DNA of 58,579 bases from Pontibacter pamirensis (GCF_010015475.1 NZ_SSNI01000036.1:1-58579); one strand, 5' to 3'; positions 24,614-34,443 are shown, counted from the first letter of the stretch. A program made the numbers and translations. Notes: generated by a model not told the origin, from the letters alone.

Positions 24614-25435
24614 ATGGAAAATAAAGAACAAAACCCGGAGAGCAACTACGGCGGTAACTGGGGAAAGCCGCAGCAGGCTGGCGGCGGAAAGGTGCTGGCA
24701 GGCTTGCTTTTAGTGACAGTAGGCGTTGTGGTGCTGGTGGCCAAGCTTGATCTGTTCTTTTTGCCTTACTGGCTGTTTAAATGGGAAATGATTCTGATTG
24801 TGGTGGGCCTGTTCCTTGGCTTCCGTCACAATTTCCAGAAGCCGGGCTGGCTCATTCTGGTGCTCATTGGTACTGTTTTTCTGATAGAGGATGTGGTAGA
24901 TGGATTCGACCTGCACATCTATTTCTGGCCCATTATGCTTATAGGTCTCGGGGTATGGATGATATTAAAGCCCCGTCGGGACTACCCCAGGCAATTCGAT
25001 CGGAAAAGAGATGTAAGAGAGGGAGAGGCGGATCCAGACCAGGCGCAGCATCACCGCTTCAACGCAGAATACGCTACAAACAGTACCTACTCTACTGAAG
25101 ACATCGTAGATGCCACCGCCATATTTGGAGGCATTAAAAAGAACATCATCTCCAAAAATTTTCTGGGGGGCGAGGTCGTGAGCGTGTTCGGTGGCACTGA
25201 GCTAAACCTCAGCCAGGCCGATATACAGCACCCGGTCATGCTGGAGGCCACGCAGATTTTTGGCGGCACCACACTTATTATCCCGCCGCACTGGCAGATA
25301 AAGTCGGAGATGGTAGCCATACTGGGTGGCATAGACGACAAACGGCCGGTAATGCCCGGCGGCTATGACCCAAACAAGGTCCTCATTCTGAAAGGCACCA
25401 CGCTTTTTGGCGGGCTTCAGATTAAGAGTTTTTAA
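24614..25435 (+). CDS. LiaF-like membrane protein
   Basis: About 273 residues from the ATG at 24614 (MENKEQNPESNYGG). A longer frame upstream lacks family resemblance. Four hydrophobic stretches lie at about 25-110, of the short pentad-like type found in LiaI/LiaF-related proteins (GVVVLVAKLDLFFLPYWLF). A soluble C-terminal beta-helix repeats the pattern FGGxxxxxxSKNFxGG / FGGTELNLS / IFGGTTLIIP / ILGGIDDKR, typical of the LiaF C-terminal domain. LiaF proteins sense or damp envelope stress for a partner kinase. The kinase gene follows after 12 bp. Confidence 0.82.
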   Translation: MENKEQNPESNYGGNWGKPQQAGGGKVLAGLLLVTVGVVVLVAKLDLFFLPYWLFKWEMILIVVGLFLGFRHNFQKPGWLILVLIGTVFLIEDVVDGFDLHIYFWPIMLIGLGVWMILKPRRDYPRQFDRKRDVREGEADPDQAQHHRFNAEYATNSTYSTEDIVDATAIFGGIKKNIISKNFLGGEVVSVFGGTELNLSQADIQHPVMLEATQIFGGTTLIIPPHWQIKSEMVAILGGIDDKRPVMPGGYDPNKVLILKGTTLFGGLQIKSF

Positions 25436-25447
25436 CCTGTCTGGCAC

Positions 25448-26473
25448 ATGTATCCATTACGCGTTATATTGGTTTACCTGGGCTGGGCTTTGCTCTGGAT
25501 TGTGGTGCAGACAACGCTGCTATGGTCGGTGGGGTTGCCCATAAACACAGCTATTGCTGATGCCCTGCTCACAAACACGCTGCTGGTATGTGGGGGGTAT
25601 GCCATGGGTACAGGTCTGCAGTTTTACCAGCCAAGCGTAAAACAAGGCGCCTACCTGCTGGGGTGGAGTTTGGGTTTAGCGGGTATAAGCATGCTGCTGT
25701 TTAACTTTATAGCAGGCAAGGCTTTCAATGGAGATGCTAGCTACCTTGCCTTTGTGGAGGTCACGCTGCCGGTGCGGATAGTATTCGGTTGGTTAATAAT
25801 ACTGCTCATGCTGCTGTTAAACTGGATGTGGTTCTATACCCGGGAGCGGCAGCAGGGCGAGGAGAGGAAAACCACTGCCGAAAAGCTGGCCCGTGAGGCA
25901 GAGCTGCACACACTGCGGCAGCAGCTACAGCCACACTTCCTGTTCAACAGCCTCAATTCTATTAGTGCCCTGATTGGGGCTAGGCCGGAGCAGGCGCGTA
26001 CAATGATACAACAGCTCTCCGACTTCATGCGTGGCACCCTGCGCAAAGACAACCAGCAACAGGTAAGCCTGGCCGACGAGCTGAAGCACCTGGAGCTGTA
26101 CCTGGAAATTGAAAAAGTGCGCTTCGGGCACCGCCTGCAAACGGCCATTGAAGTACAAAATGAAACCATGGACATGCGCCTGCCGGCCCTTTTACTGCAG
26201 CCCGTGGTAGAGAACGCCATCAAGTTCGGCCTGTACGATACCATCGGCGACACCGTGATACAAGTAAAAGCCACCGCCCAGGACCACCACCTGCAACTAC
26301 AGATACAAAACCCTTATGACCCTGCCACCGCACGGCCACCACAGGGCACCGGCTTCGGCCTGAGTTCCGTGCAGCGCCGCCTGTACCTGCTCTATGCCCG
26401 CCACGACCTGCTCCAGACCCAGCAGCAGGAGAACCAGTTTATCACCAGCATTAAAATTCCGCAAAAGCTATGA
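25448..26473 (+). CDS. LytS/YehU-type sensor histidine kinase
   Basis: This 341-residue protein has four hydrophobic helices (about residues 5-130) without a recognisable extracellular sensor domain, then the His_kinase core. The phosphorylation box LQPHFLFNSLNSISALIG carries the His near residue 163. The N-box is VVENAIKFGL and a G-box (GTGFGLSSVQRRL) follows. It would autophosphorylate in response to a membrane signal and pass the phosphate to the LytTR regulator whose gene overlaps its stop by 4 bp. Together with the LiaF-like protein it forms an envelope-type sensing unit. Confidence 0.92.
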   Translation: MYPLRVILVYLGWALLWIVVQTTLLWSVGLPINTAIADALLTNTLLVCGGYAMGTGLQFYQPSVKQGAYLLGWSLGLAGISMLLFNFIAGKAFNGDASYLAFVEVTLPVRIVFGWLIILLMLLLNWMWFYTRERQQGEERKTTAEKLAREAELHTLRQQLQPHFLFNSLNSISALIGARPEQARTMIQQLSDFMRGTLRKDNQQQVSLADELKHLELYLEIEKVRFGHRLQTAIEVQNETMDMRLPALLLQPVVENAIKFGLYDTIGDTVIQVKATAQDHHLQLQIQNPYDPATARPPQGTGFGLSSVQRRLYLLYARHDLLQTQQQENQFITSIKIPQKL

Positions 26474-27213
26474 TCAAATGTTTAGTAATAGATGATGAGC
26501 CGCTCGCACGCAGCATTGTAGTAGAGTACCTGCAGCACCACGCAGGTATAGAGGTGGTGCAGGAGTGTGGCGACGGCTTTGCAGGCGTGAAAGCCATCAT
26601 GCAACACCAGCCCGACCTGATTTTCCTGGACATCCAGATGCCTAAAATCAACGGGTTCGAGATGCTGGAACTGGTAGAGCAGGCCCCAGGCGTTATCTTT
26701 ACCACGGCTTTTGATGAGTATGCCCTGAAAGCCTTTGAGGCCAGTGCCGTCGATTACCTGCTCAAGCCCTTCAGCCAGGAGCGCTTTGATGCTGCCCTGA
26801 AGAAGTGGCAGGAACAGAAAGGCATAAACGCCGCCGAAAGCAAGGCTCCGGACCTGAACGAAGTACCTGCCAAGCAGCCGGAGGAGCAGCTGCGCATTGT
26901 GGTAAAAGCTGCCAACGACATCCGCATTATACCAGTGAAGGATGTGCTGTATTTAGAAGCCTACGACGATTACGTGAAAGTACACACGCCGGACGGCCTC
27001 TTCCTGAAGAAGAAAACCATGAACTACTATGAGCGTGTGCTGGACACGAAGCAGTTCGTGCGCGTGCACCGCTCATACATCATTCCCCTCACCCAACTCA
27101 CCCGCATAGAACCCCTGGAAAAAGACAGCCACGTGGCGCTGCTGAAAAACGGCGTGCGTGTACCCCTGAGCCGGAGCGGCTACAGTAAATTGCGTACAGT
27201 GCTGGGCATCTGA
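26470..27213 (+). CDS. LytTR response regulator
   Basis: This 247-residue protein has an N-terminal receiver (residues 1-115) with DDE at the acidic pocket and the phospho-acceptor Asp in PDLIFLDIQMP (about residue 55), Thr in FTTAF and Lys in LLKPF. A linker of about 25 residues precedes the C-terminal LytTR DNA-binding domain, with IRIIPVKDVLYLEAYDDYVK and FVRVHRSYIIPL. It is the partner of the LytS-type kinase. Its targets cannot be deduced, though its own operon is a reasonable candidate. Confidence 0.94.
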   Translation: MIKCLVIDDEPLARSIVVEYLQHHAGIEVVQECGDGFAGVKAIMQHQPDLIFLDIQMPKINGFEMLELVEQAPGVIFTTAFDEYALKAFEASAVDYLLKPFSQERFDAALKKWQEQKGINAAESKAPDLNEVPAKQPEEQLRIVVKAANDIRIIPVKDVLYLEAYDDYVKVHTPDGLFLKKKTMNYYERVLDTKQFVRVHRSYIIPLTQLTRIEPLEKDSHVALLKNGVRVPLSRSGYSKLRTVLGI

Positions 27214-27422
27214 CGAAATTTTTTTTTATGTAAATCTTCTGATTTTTTTGAATCAACCTACCTGTCAGATTGGCTTTGGTTTCTCTAAAGAATTGGGCTG
27301 CTCGCCTGATGTTATCGGTCGCTAGTCTTTTTTTTGCCTCTGTTTCTAAGCAGCCGGCACACCTGTTCTGTTTAGTAAATAGCTGTGTTTTAAGGGGAAA
27401 TAAACATTCTGTGAATTGGGTT

Positions 27423-27470
27423 GTTAATGAAAAATTAACGCAGGAAACTTTGGGTATTAAAAACGTTTCC
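27423..27470 (+). promoter_or_regulatory. Two inverted repeats upstream of the TetR gene, candidate operators
   Basis: GTTAAT-gaaaa-ATTAAC (27423-27439) and GGAAAC-N16-GTTTCC (27443-27470) both lie within 75 bp of the start at 27494. Their size fits a dimeric TetR-family site. The rest of the 280-bp gap 27214-27493 is T-rich with no gene. Confidence 0.35.
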
Positions 27471-27493
27471 ATAGTATTGCGCTGATTTAGTAT

Positions 27494-28126
27494 ATGGAGA
27501 CAGTAGAAAACACCGATATCAGAAGTAAAATTTTAGACGCCGCCTTTGGTATGTTCTGCCAGCGGGGCATTAAGAGTGTGTCGATGGATGACATTGCCCA
27601 GCACCTGGCCATGTCGAAGAAGACGCTATACAAATGGTTTAAGAACAAGGACCAGGTGGTGTATGAGGCGCTGGCCAACTTTCTCTCCTTTGTGCAGCAG
27701 GACTGCCAATCGGATGTTGAAAACGCCGGCAACGCGATTGAAGAACTATTCCATGCTATGGAGATGACGAAGAAAATCTTCACCAGTATACATCCTTCCA
27801 TTTTTCATGACCTGCAGAAGTATCACCGCGACAGCTGGGTTTTATGGCAACAGCACAAGGTAAACTTTATACTAGAGATGATAAAGGAGAACCTTCATCG
27901 TGGCATGCAAGAGGGGTTGTTCCGGCAGGATCTGGATGTGGAAACAATTGCGCGCCTGCGGCTGGTGATGATCGAGATGCCGTTTGATGCGAAGCTTTTC
28001 CCCCCTTATGAATTTAACATAGCAAAAGTGCAGAAGGATAGCCTGGAGCATTATATGTTGGGAATAGCTACCCTGAAAGGGCATAAGTTAATCAACCAGT
28101 ACAAGCACATCATTGAAGAAGAATAA
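27494..28126 (+). CDS. TetR family transcriptional regulator of the efflux operon
   Basis: This 210-residue protein has an N-terminal helix-turn-helix (residues 8-55: ILDAAFGMFCQRGIKSVSM, DDIAQHLAMSKKTLYKWF) of the TetR class, and a helical ligand-binding C-terminal domain with no family-specific motif I recognise. It is the first gene of a run with TolC, adaptor and RND genes, 24 bp before the TolC gene. It probably represses this operon and is relieved by a pump substrate. Confidence 0.9.
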   Translation: METVENTDIRSKILDAAFGMFCQRGIKSVSMDDIAQHLAMSKKTLYKWFKNKDQVVYEALANFLSFVQQDCQSDVENAGNAIEELFHAMEMTKKIFTSIHPSIFHDLQKYHRDSWVLWQQHKVNFILEMIKENLHRGMQEGLFRQDLDVETIARLRLVMIEMPFDAKLFPPYEFNIAKVQKDSLEHYMLGIATLKGHKLINQYKHIIEEE

Positions 28127-28150
28127 CATTACCTACTAGCAAAACAGACC

Positions 28151-29521
28151 ATGAAAAACAAAATAAGCCTGCTGGCAACCTTTCTGTTGTTTTGGGGAAC
28201 ATTCTGTGCCAGCGGGCAGGGAACACCACCGTCTTTTAGCCTGCAGCAAAGCATCAACTATGCACTGCAGAACCGCCCAAGCCTGCAGGCTACCCGAAAT
28301 GAGCAGCGGATCGCAAAAGCCCAGGTCGGAGAGATCCGGGCGATGGGCCTGCCACAGATAAACGGCTCCCTGGATGTCGGAGATAACTTTGTTCAGCAGC
28401 AGAGCTTCCTGCCTGCAGAGTTCTTCCAGGATCCTGACAACCCTAACGCGCCTGAGCCGGGTACATTCGTTCCCGTGACTTTTACGCCTGCCTACACCGG
28501 TAATGCAACCGTAACAGGCAGCCAGTTGCTATTTGATGGTACTTACCTGATTGGCCTGAAAGCGGCGAAAACCTATACAGAGCTGTCGCGCAAAACCACG
28601 ATACAGAGTGAGATTGACGTGGCCGAGCAGGTATCAAAAGCCTACTATGGCGTGCTGGTAAACCGCGAACGCTTTGAATTACTGAATCAGAACCTGGTGC
28701 GGCTCGACACACTGCTATATCAGACCAGGATTATGTTTGAGAATGGAGTGGCCGAGAAGCTGGATGTGGACCGCCTGCGGGTACAACTGAACAATCTGAA
28801 GGTAGAGCAGCAGAAGACAGAGCGCCTGATGGCCATCAGCGAAAACCTGTTGAAGTTCCAGATGGGCATTGACCAGAAGCAAGTTATCCTGCTGACAGAC
28901 GAATTGGCGGAAGTGGAGGTGGATGTGAGCAAGGTCAGGCCGCAAAACTTTGACTACACCAACCGCATTGAATATTCTATACTGGAAACACAGCGCGACC
29001 TGGCAGAGCTGGATCTGCGCAACCGTAAATCAGGCTACCTGCCAAAGCTGTACCTGAATGCCCGCTACGGGTACATAACTGCCAGCAACGAGTTCAGCAA
29101 TATTACCAAAACCCGCAACTGGCTGGAGTTTGGCTATGTAGGAGGGCAATTACAGCTGCCCATCTTCGATGGCCTGCGCAAGCACTACCAGATTCAGCAA
29201 GGCAAAATAGCGCTGGAGAACACGAAGCTGGGCTTCCAGACACTCGCACAGAGCATTGACCTGGAACTGGAGCAGGCTTCTGTAGAACTCACCAATTCGC
29301 TGGATGTGCTGGAGTCGCAGCGGGAGAACATGGCCTTGGCGGAGGAGATTGCCCGCGTGGCCAAAATCAAGTTCCAGGAAGGAGTAGGCACCAACCTGGA
29401 GGTAGTGAATGCTGAAACGGACCTGCGGGAGGCGCAGACAAATTATTATGCCGCCATGTATGATGCCCTAATTGCAAAAGTAAACTTGGACAGAGCCACA
29501 GGCACCTTGTTTACAAAATAA
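28151..29521 (+). CDS. TolC family outer-membrane efflux protein
   Basis: This 456-residue protein has a Sec signal peptide (residues 1-22, ending CASG). Two similar helical halves follow, each ending in a long coiled segment, as in TolC: SLQQSINYALQNRPSLQA at the start of the first half, and LDVDRLRVQLNNL and LEVVNAETDLREAQTNYY in the coiled parts. It forms a trimeric channel in the outer membrane for the RND pump encoded two genes on. The spacing to the adaptor gene is short (32 bp). Confidence 0.92.
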   Translation: MKNKISLLATFLLFWGTFCASGQGTPPSFSLQQSINYALQNRPSLQATRNEQRIAKAQVGEIRAMGLPQINGSLDVGDNFVQQQSFLPAEFFQDPDNPNAPEPGTFVPVTFTPAYTGNATVTGSQLLFDGTYLIGLKAAKTYTELSRKTTIQSEIDVAEQVSKAYYGVLVNRERFELLNQNLVRLDTLLYQTRIMFENGVAEKLDVDRLRVQLNNLKVEQQKTERLMAISENLLKFQMGIDQKQVILLTDELAEVEVDVSKVRPQNFDYTNRIEYSILETQRDLAELDLRNRKSGYLPKLYLNARYGYITASNEFSNITKTRNWLEFGYVGGQLQLPIFDGLRKHYQIQQGKIALENTKLGFQTLAQSIDLELEQASVELTNSLDVLESQRENMALAEEIARVAKIKFQEGVGTNLEVVNAETDLREAQTNYYAAMYDALIAKVNLDRATGTLFTK

Positions 29522-29553
29522 AACAACTGAAAAATCACTTGCTTAAAAAGAAC

Positions 29554-30705
29554 ATGAAACGAATCATAGGAATATATGCCATGGCCCTTGCGCTTGGCCT
29601 GGCGGCATGCAACAGTGGCAACGATAAAGAGGCGCAACTGAAGGAACTGAAAGCCCAGGAGGCAACCCTGCAGGAACAGATTGCGGCACTGGAGGCCGAA
29701 CTTAGAACAGAGGGTACAACCGTGGCAGCACAGAAGAAAACAGTGCCGGTATCGGTTTCTTCGCTGGAGCAGGATACTTTCCGCCACTACCTGGAGGTGC
29801 AGGGCAGAGTTGATTTTGACCAGAATGTGCTGGTGAGCGCAAAAGTGCCGGGCGTGCTGACAAGCGTGCGGGTACAGACCGGCGACCGTGTGTCGAAAGG
29901 GCAGACGATGGCTACGATTGATGCGCAGGTGCTGGAACAGAACATAGCAGAGGTAAGAACGCGCAAGGAGCTGGCCGATATAGCTTATGAGAAGCAGAAG
30001 AACCTTTGGGACCAGCAGATCGGCACAGAAATGCAGTACCTCACGGCCAAAAACAACAAGGAAGCCTTAGAGCGCAGCCTGGCAACACTGCAACAGCAGC
30101 GCGACCAGTTCAACATAAAAGCCCCGGTAAGTGGGGTAGTGGATGAGGTAATACCAAATGCCGGAGAAGCTGTAGCGCCAGGCATAGGCATTATCCGGGT
30201 GGTGAACCTGCAGGGTAGTAAAATAGTGGCAGAGGTGTCAGAGGCCTACCAGGCCAAAATTAATAAAGGTGATCAGGCGGTCGTTTACTTCCCGGACCTG
30301 GAGAAGGAGGTAGAGACGATGGTAGATGTGGTGAGCCAGTTTATTAACCCGACCAGCCGCACCTTTACAGTGGAGCTACGTCCGAAAAGCACGCAGGACA
30401 TTACGCTGCGCCCGAACATGGTGGCCGTGGTGCGCATCCAGGATTATAAGAATGAAGACACGATTGTGCTGCCGGTAAACCTGGTGCAGAGAGACGAAAG
30501 GGCCGAATATGTGTACGTGGCCCAGCAGGAAGGCGACCAATACGTAGCCACGCGCAAAGAAATTACGACGGGTATGAACTATGGCGGAAACGTGGAGGTG
30601 CTGAGTGGCCTTTCTGCTAACGACAGAGTGATTACGGCAGGTTACCAGAATGTAAACGAAGGGCAGCCGGTTGTGTTTACAGAAAACAGCCTGACCCGGA
30701 AATAA
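29554..30705 (+). CDS. RND efflux periplasmic adaptor subunit (lipoprotein)
   Basis: About 383 residues from the ATG at 29554 (MKRIIGIY). A slightly longer TTG frame is unlikely. It has a lipoprotein signal, with LAAC giving the lipidated Cys near residue 19. A coiled coil (KAQEATLQEQIAALEAEL) comes before the biotinyl-lipoyl-like half motif VLVSAKVPGVLTSVRVQTGD, then a long hairpin, a second lipoyl half (NIKAPVSGVVDEVIPNAGE) and beta-barrel and membrane-proximal domains. It links the inner-membrane pump with the TolC partner. An early coiled coil ahead of the lipoyl domain is a mild oddity. Confidence 0.92.
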   Translation: MKRIIGIYAMALALGLAACNSGNDKEAQLKELKAQEATLQEQIAALEAELRTEGTTVAAQKKTVPVSVSSLEQDTFRHYLEVQGRVDFDQNVLVSAKVPGVLTSVRVQTGDRVSKGQTMATIDAQVLEQNIAEVRTRKELADIAYEKQKNLWDQQIGTEMQYLTAKNNKEALERSLATLQQQRDQFNIKAPVSGVVDEVIPNAGEAVAPGIGIIRVVNLQGSKIVAEVSEAYQAKINKGDQAVVYFPDLEKEVETMVDVVSQFINPTSRTFTVELRPKSTQDITLRPNMVAVVRIQDYKNEDTIVLPVNLVQRDERAEYVYVAQQEGDQYVATRKEITTGMNYGGNVEVLSGLSANDRVITAGYQNVNEGQPVVFTENSLTRK

Positions 30706-30723
30706 GACTTTAAAGTAAAAACT

Positions 30724-33700
30724 ATGAAACAGTTCAAACCAACCAGTTGGTCCATCGATAATAGAACCAGTGTCTATATTGTTACCATCATCATTACGCT
30801 GGTAGGTATATTCTCTTACATTAACCTGCAAAAAGAGAATTTCCCTGACGTTGTGATACCGACTGTGATGGTGGCGACAGTATACCCGGGTACCTCCCCT
30901 TCCGATATGGAGAACTTGGTAACACGCCCCATCGAGAAAGAGATAAAGGCAATAAACGGGGTAAAAGCAGTGACTTCTAATTCCCTGCAGGACTTCTCTA
31001 TTATTACGGTGGAGTTTGAAACGGATGTGGATGTGCCGGTGGCAAAGCAGCAGGTGAAAGACGCCGTGGACAAAGCCCGTACCGATCTGCCGACTGACCT
31101 GGACCAGGAGCCAAACGTGCAGGAGGTGAACTTCTCCGAGATTCCGATTATGTATGTGAACGTGGCAGGTAACTACAGCCTGGACCAGTTGAAGCAGTAT
31201 GCCGAGGACTTGCAGGACCGCTTTGAGGGCTTTCCGGAGATTACGCGTGTAGACATGGTGGGTGCACTGGATAAGGAGGTGCAGGTAAACGTGGACCTAT
31301 ACAAAATGCAGGCTGCGCAGGTAACGTTCACGGATATCTCGAACGCCATCGCAAGAGAGAACATGACCATCTCAGGCGGTAACGTAACGGTTGGCGAAGC
31401 CAAGCGCTCAGTGCGCGTGGTAGGCCAGTATACAGATCCGAACAGGATAGGTGACATTGTGCTCAGGTCTGTGGCCGGAGCCAACATTAGACTCGGGGAT
31501 ATTGCAGAGGTGAGAGAAGGTTTTGAGGAGCAGGAGAGTTATGCGCGCCTGGGCAACCAGCCGGTTATCACCTTGAACGTGATCAAGCGCAGCGGCGAGA
31601 ACCTGATTGAGGCCTCAAACAAGATCCGCGAAACGATTGATGAGATGGAGGGTGCTTCCCTGCCTGACGACCTGGTCATCACCGTTACCGGTGACCAGTC
31701 AAAAATGACGCGCCATACGCTGAATGACCTGATAAACACCATTATCATTGGGTTTGTGCTGGTAACGCTGGTGCTGATGTTCTTTATGGGTACTACCAAC
31801 GCGCTCTTTGTCGGTCTGTCGGTGCCAATCTCTATGTTCGTGGCATTCCTCACCTTCTACTTCTTCGGTATCTCGCTGAACATGATTGTGCTGTTTGCTT
31901 TCCTGCTGGCCCTGGGTATTGTGGTAGACGATGCGATTGTGGTTATCGAGAACACGCACCGTATTTACCAAACCTCCAACTTAAGCATTGTAAAAGCGGC
32001 GAAGGTAGCTGCAGGAGAGGTGTTCGTGCCTGTGTTGGCTGGTACTCTTACCACCATCGCGCCGTTCTTTCCGCTGCTTTTCTGGCCGGGCGTGGTAGGT
32101 AAGTTCATGCAGTTCCTGCCGATTACTTTAATTGTAACGCTGGTGTCATCGCTGTTGGTGGCCTTTATTATCAACCCGGTGTTTGCGGCTTCTTTTATGA
32201 AAAAGCACAGCGAGCACCCGGCATCACCACGCGCTAGCAGAACTTTCTGGATTCTGATGGGAATAGGCTTTGCCATTACAGTAATAGGTTACCTGACAGG
32301 TTGGTACGGTGTAGCTAACCTGGCCCTGCTTGTCGTGTTCCTCGTGCTGCTGAACAGGTATGTGCTCACAGGGCTGATCGATAAATTCCAGAACCGTGTG
32401 CTACCGCGCTTTATGTCCGGCTACGAAAGGCTGCTGCGCTGGATGCTGGTGGGCTGGCGCCCGATTGGTGTTCTTGCCGGTACAATAGCCTTGCTGCTAG
32501 TTTCTTTTGGAGTAGCTTACCTGTTTCCGCCTAAGGTGGAGTTTTTCCCGCAGGGCCAGCCTAACTTTGTTTATACCTACATCAACATGCCGATTGGTAC
32601 GGACCAGGCCGTGACGGACTCCGTGACGAAGGTGGTGGAGCGGCGCATTTACAACGTGATCGGAGAGAATAATCCGGATGTAGAATCCGTTATCTCCAAT
32701 GTAGCCATCGGTGCCGGAGACGTGAATGATCGCTCTACTACACCGCAATCTCATAAGGGGAAGGTTACCGTTGCCTTTGTAGAGTATAAAGACCGTGAGG
32801 GCGAGCAATCGACCAGCGAATACCTGACCGGAATACGGGAATCTGTAAAAGGTATACCCGGAGCAGATATTACCGTGGACAAAGAGCAAAGCGGCCCGCC
32901 GGTGGGCAAGCCTGTTTCGGTGGAAATAGCCGGAGAGGATTTCCAGGGCCTGATTGCCCTGTCGAAGCAGGTGGAGCAGTACATCGATCAGCAGAACATT
33001 GAAGGTATAGAGGAGTTGCGCTCCGACCTGGAAGACAGCAAGCCGGAGATTGTGATTAACATCAACCGTGAGCGGGCAAACCGGGAGGGTATCTCTACGG
33101 CGCAGATTGGGCAGGAGGTGCGTACAGCCATTTTCGGAACAGAGGCATCTAAGTTCAAACTGGACGAGGAGGAGTATCCGATTCAGGTTCGTTATGCAGC
33201 GCCATACCGTGATAACATTGATGCGCTGATGGACATGCGCATCACGTACCGTGACATGAACTCAGGCTTAATCCGCCAGATTCCATTGTCGTCGGTGGCT
33301 ACGATAGATTATACGACCACGTACGGAGGCGTGAAGCGCAAGGACCTGAAGCGTGTGGTAACGCTGGAGTCTAACGTGCTGGCCGGGTACAATGCCAACG
33401 AGGTGGTGCAGCAGATAGAAGAGTCGCTGCAGGATTTTGAAGCGCCGGAAGGCTATGAAATCGGTATGGGGGGGCAGCAGGAGGAGCAGCAGGAGACCAT
33501 GGAGTTCCTGATGCTTGCGCTGGTAGCCGCCTTCTGTATCATCTTCCTGATTCTGGTGACGCAGTTTAACTCGGTGTCGAAGCCGTTTATCATTCTGTCG
33601 GAGGTGCTTTTCAGTATCATCGGCGTGTTGTTAGGCTTTACAATTTTCGGTATGGACATGTCTGTTGTGATGACGGGTGTGGGTATCGTAGCGCTGGCAG

Positions 33701-34146
33701 GTATTGTGGTGAAAAACGGCATCCTTATTGTGGAATTCACAGATATCCTGCTGGACGAGGGCAAGGAGTTGAAAGAGGCAATTGTAGAAGCGGGTAAAAC
33801 GCGCCTGAACCCGGTGTTGCTCACGGCCACGGCCACCATACTGGGCCTGATTCCGCTGGCAATTGGCCTGAACCTCAACTTTTATACCCTGTTCACAGAG
33901 TTTGAAGCAGGCTTTTTCCTGGGTGGCGACAGTGTTGCTTTCTGGGGCCCATTGGCTTGGACTATCATCTTTGGCCTTGGATTCGCGACGCTGGTCACCT
34001 TGCTGGTGGTGCCGGTCATGTACCTGCTCAACGAGCGACTGAAAGACAAAATAGTAGGTAAAAATAAAAGAGCAGCTGCCGGTGCTCTAAAACAGGCAGA
34101 AGATGGAGTGCCAGTGAATGGAAGAGTTAGAGAATATACAGTTTAA
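30724..34146 (+). CDS. RND efflux transporter (AcrB/HAE type)
   Basis: This 1140-residue inner-membrane pump has twelve expected helices: TM1 at the N-terminus (VSIVTIIITLVGIFSYI-like), TM2-6 around 340-490 and a repeat set at 840-1110. Proton relay aspartates are present in ALGIVVDDAIVVIENTHRI. The large periplasmic loops begin FPDVVIPTVMVATVYPGTSP. It expels hydrophobic compounds using the proton gradient, as a trimer joined to the adaptor and TolC proteins encoded upstream. It is longer than the roughly 1040 residues of AcrB, with extra length in the loop after about residue 490 and at the C-terminus. Confidence 0.94.
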   Translation: MKQFKPTSWSIDNRTSVYIVTIIITLVGIFSYINLQKENFPDVVIPTVMVATVYPGTSPSDMENLVTRPIEKEIKAINGVKAVTSNSLQDFSIITVEFETDVDVPVAKQQVKDAVDKARTDLPTDLDQEPNVQEVNFSEIPIMYVNVAGNYSLDQLKQYAEDLQDRFEGFPEITRVDMVGALDKEVQVNVDLYKMQAAQVTFTDISNAIARENMTISGGNVTVGEAKRSVRVVGQYTDPNRIGDIVLRSVAGANIRLGDIAEVREGFEEQESYARLGNQPVITLNVIKRSGENLIEASNKIRETIDEMEGASLPDDLVITVTGDQSKMTRHTLNDLINTIIIGFVLVTLVLMFFMGTTNALFVGLSVPISMFVAFLTFYFFGISLNMIVLFAFLLALGIVVDDAIVVIENTHRIYQTSNLSIVKAAKVAAGEVFVPVLAGTLTTIAPFFPLLFWPGVVGKFMQFLPITLIVTLVSSLLVAFIINPVFAASFMKKHSEHPASPRASRTFWILMGIGFAITVIGYLTGWYGVANLALLVVFLVLLNRYVLTGLIDKFQNRVLPRFMSGYERLLRWMLVGWRPIGVLAGTIALLLVSFGVAYLFPPKVEFFPQGQPNFVYTYINMPIGTDQAVTDSVTKVVERRIYNVIGENNPDVESVISNVAIGAGDVNDRSTTPQSHKGKVTVAFVEYKDREGEQSTSEYLTGIRESVKGIPGADITVDKEQSGPPVGKPVSVEIAGEDFQGLIALSKQVEQYIDQQNIEGIEELRSDLEDSKPEIVININRERANREGISTAQIGQEVRTAIFGTEASKFKLDEEEYPIQVRYAAPYRDNIDALMDMRITYRDMNSGLIRQIPLSSVATIDYTTTYGGVKRKDLKRVVTLESNVLAGYNANEVVQQIEESLQDFEAPEGYEIGMGGQQEEQQETMEFLMLALVAAFCIIFLILVTQFNSVSKPFIILSEVLFSIIGVLLGFTIFGMDMSVVMTGVGIVALAGIVVKNGILIVEFTDILLDEGKELKEAIVEAGKTRLNPVLLTATATILGLIPLAIGLNLNFYTLFTEFEAGFFLGGDSVAFWGPLAWTIIFGLGFATLVTLLVVPVMYLLNERLKDKIVGKNKRAAAGALKQAEDGVPVNGRVREYTV

Positions 34147-34157
34147 CCAACTTTGCT

Positions 34158-34412
34158 ATGTTAGTAACAAACAGCGCTATTGAGAAGGAGGTATTCCGTA
34201 TCATTAGCAAGACAAAAAAAATAAAACCTGAACGCTTGCAGGTAGACAAGCGCTTGTCTCAGGACTTTGGATTTGACACAGTAGACCTGGTGGACATTAT
34301 CCTGGAGGTGGAGAAGAACTTCCATATTGTGATACCAGATGAGGTGCCCATTAACACAGTAGGCGATTTTGTTGATTATGTGTCGGCGCATGCCATGCGG
34401 CAGGCCAGCTAA
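34158..34412 (+). CDS. Acyl-carrier-like protein lacking the phosphopantetheine serine
   Basis: This 84-residue protein has the size and four-helix pattern of acyl carrier protein (KIKPERLQVDKRLSQDFGF, then LVDIILEVEKNFHIVIPDE). At the conserved DSL site the sequence is FDTVDLVD: the codon is ACA (Thr) where a phosphopantetheinyl transferase needs Ser, so normal activation is not expected. It lies 11 bp after the RND gene and is followed by a strong terminator, so it is the last gene of the efflux operon. It may be a non-acylated binding partner or regulator. Confidence 0.78.
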   Translation: MLVTNSAIEKEVFRIISKTKKIKPERLQVDKRLSQDFGFDTVDLVDIILEVEKNFHIVIPDEVPINTVGDFVDYVSAHAMRQAS

Positions 34413-34443
34413 ACAGCGGAAGCACTTTTTTGATGTATAAGAG

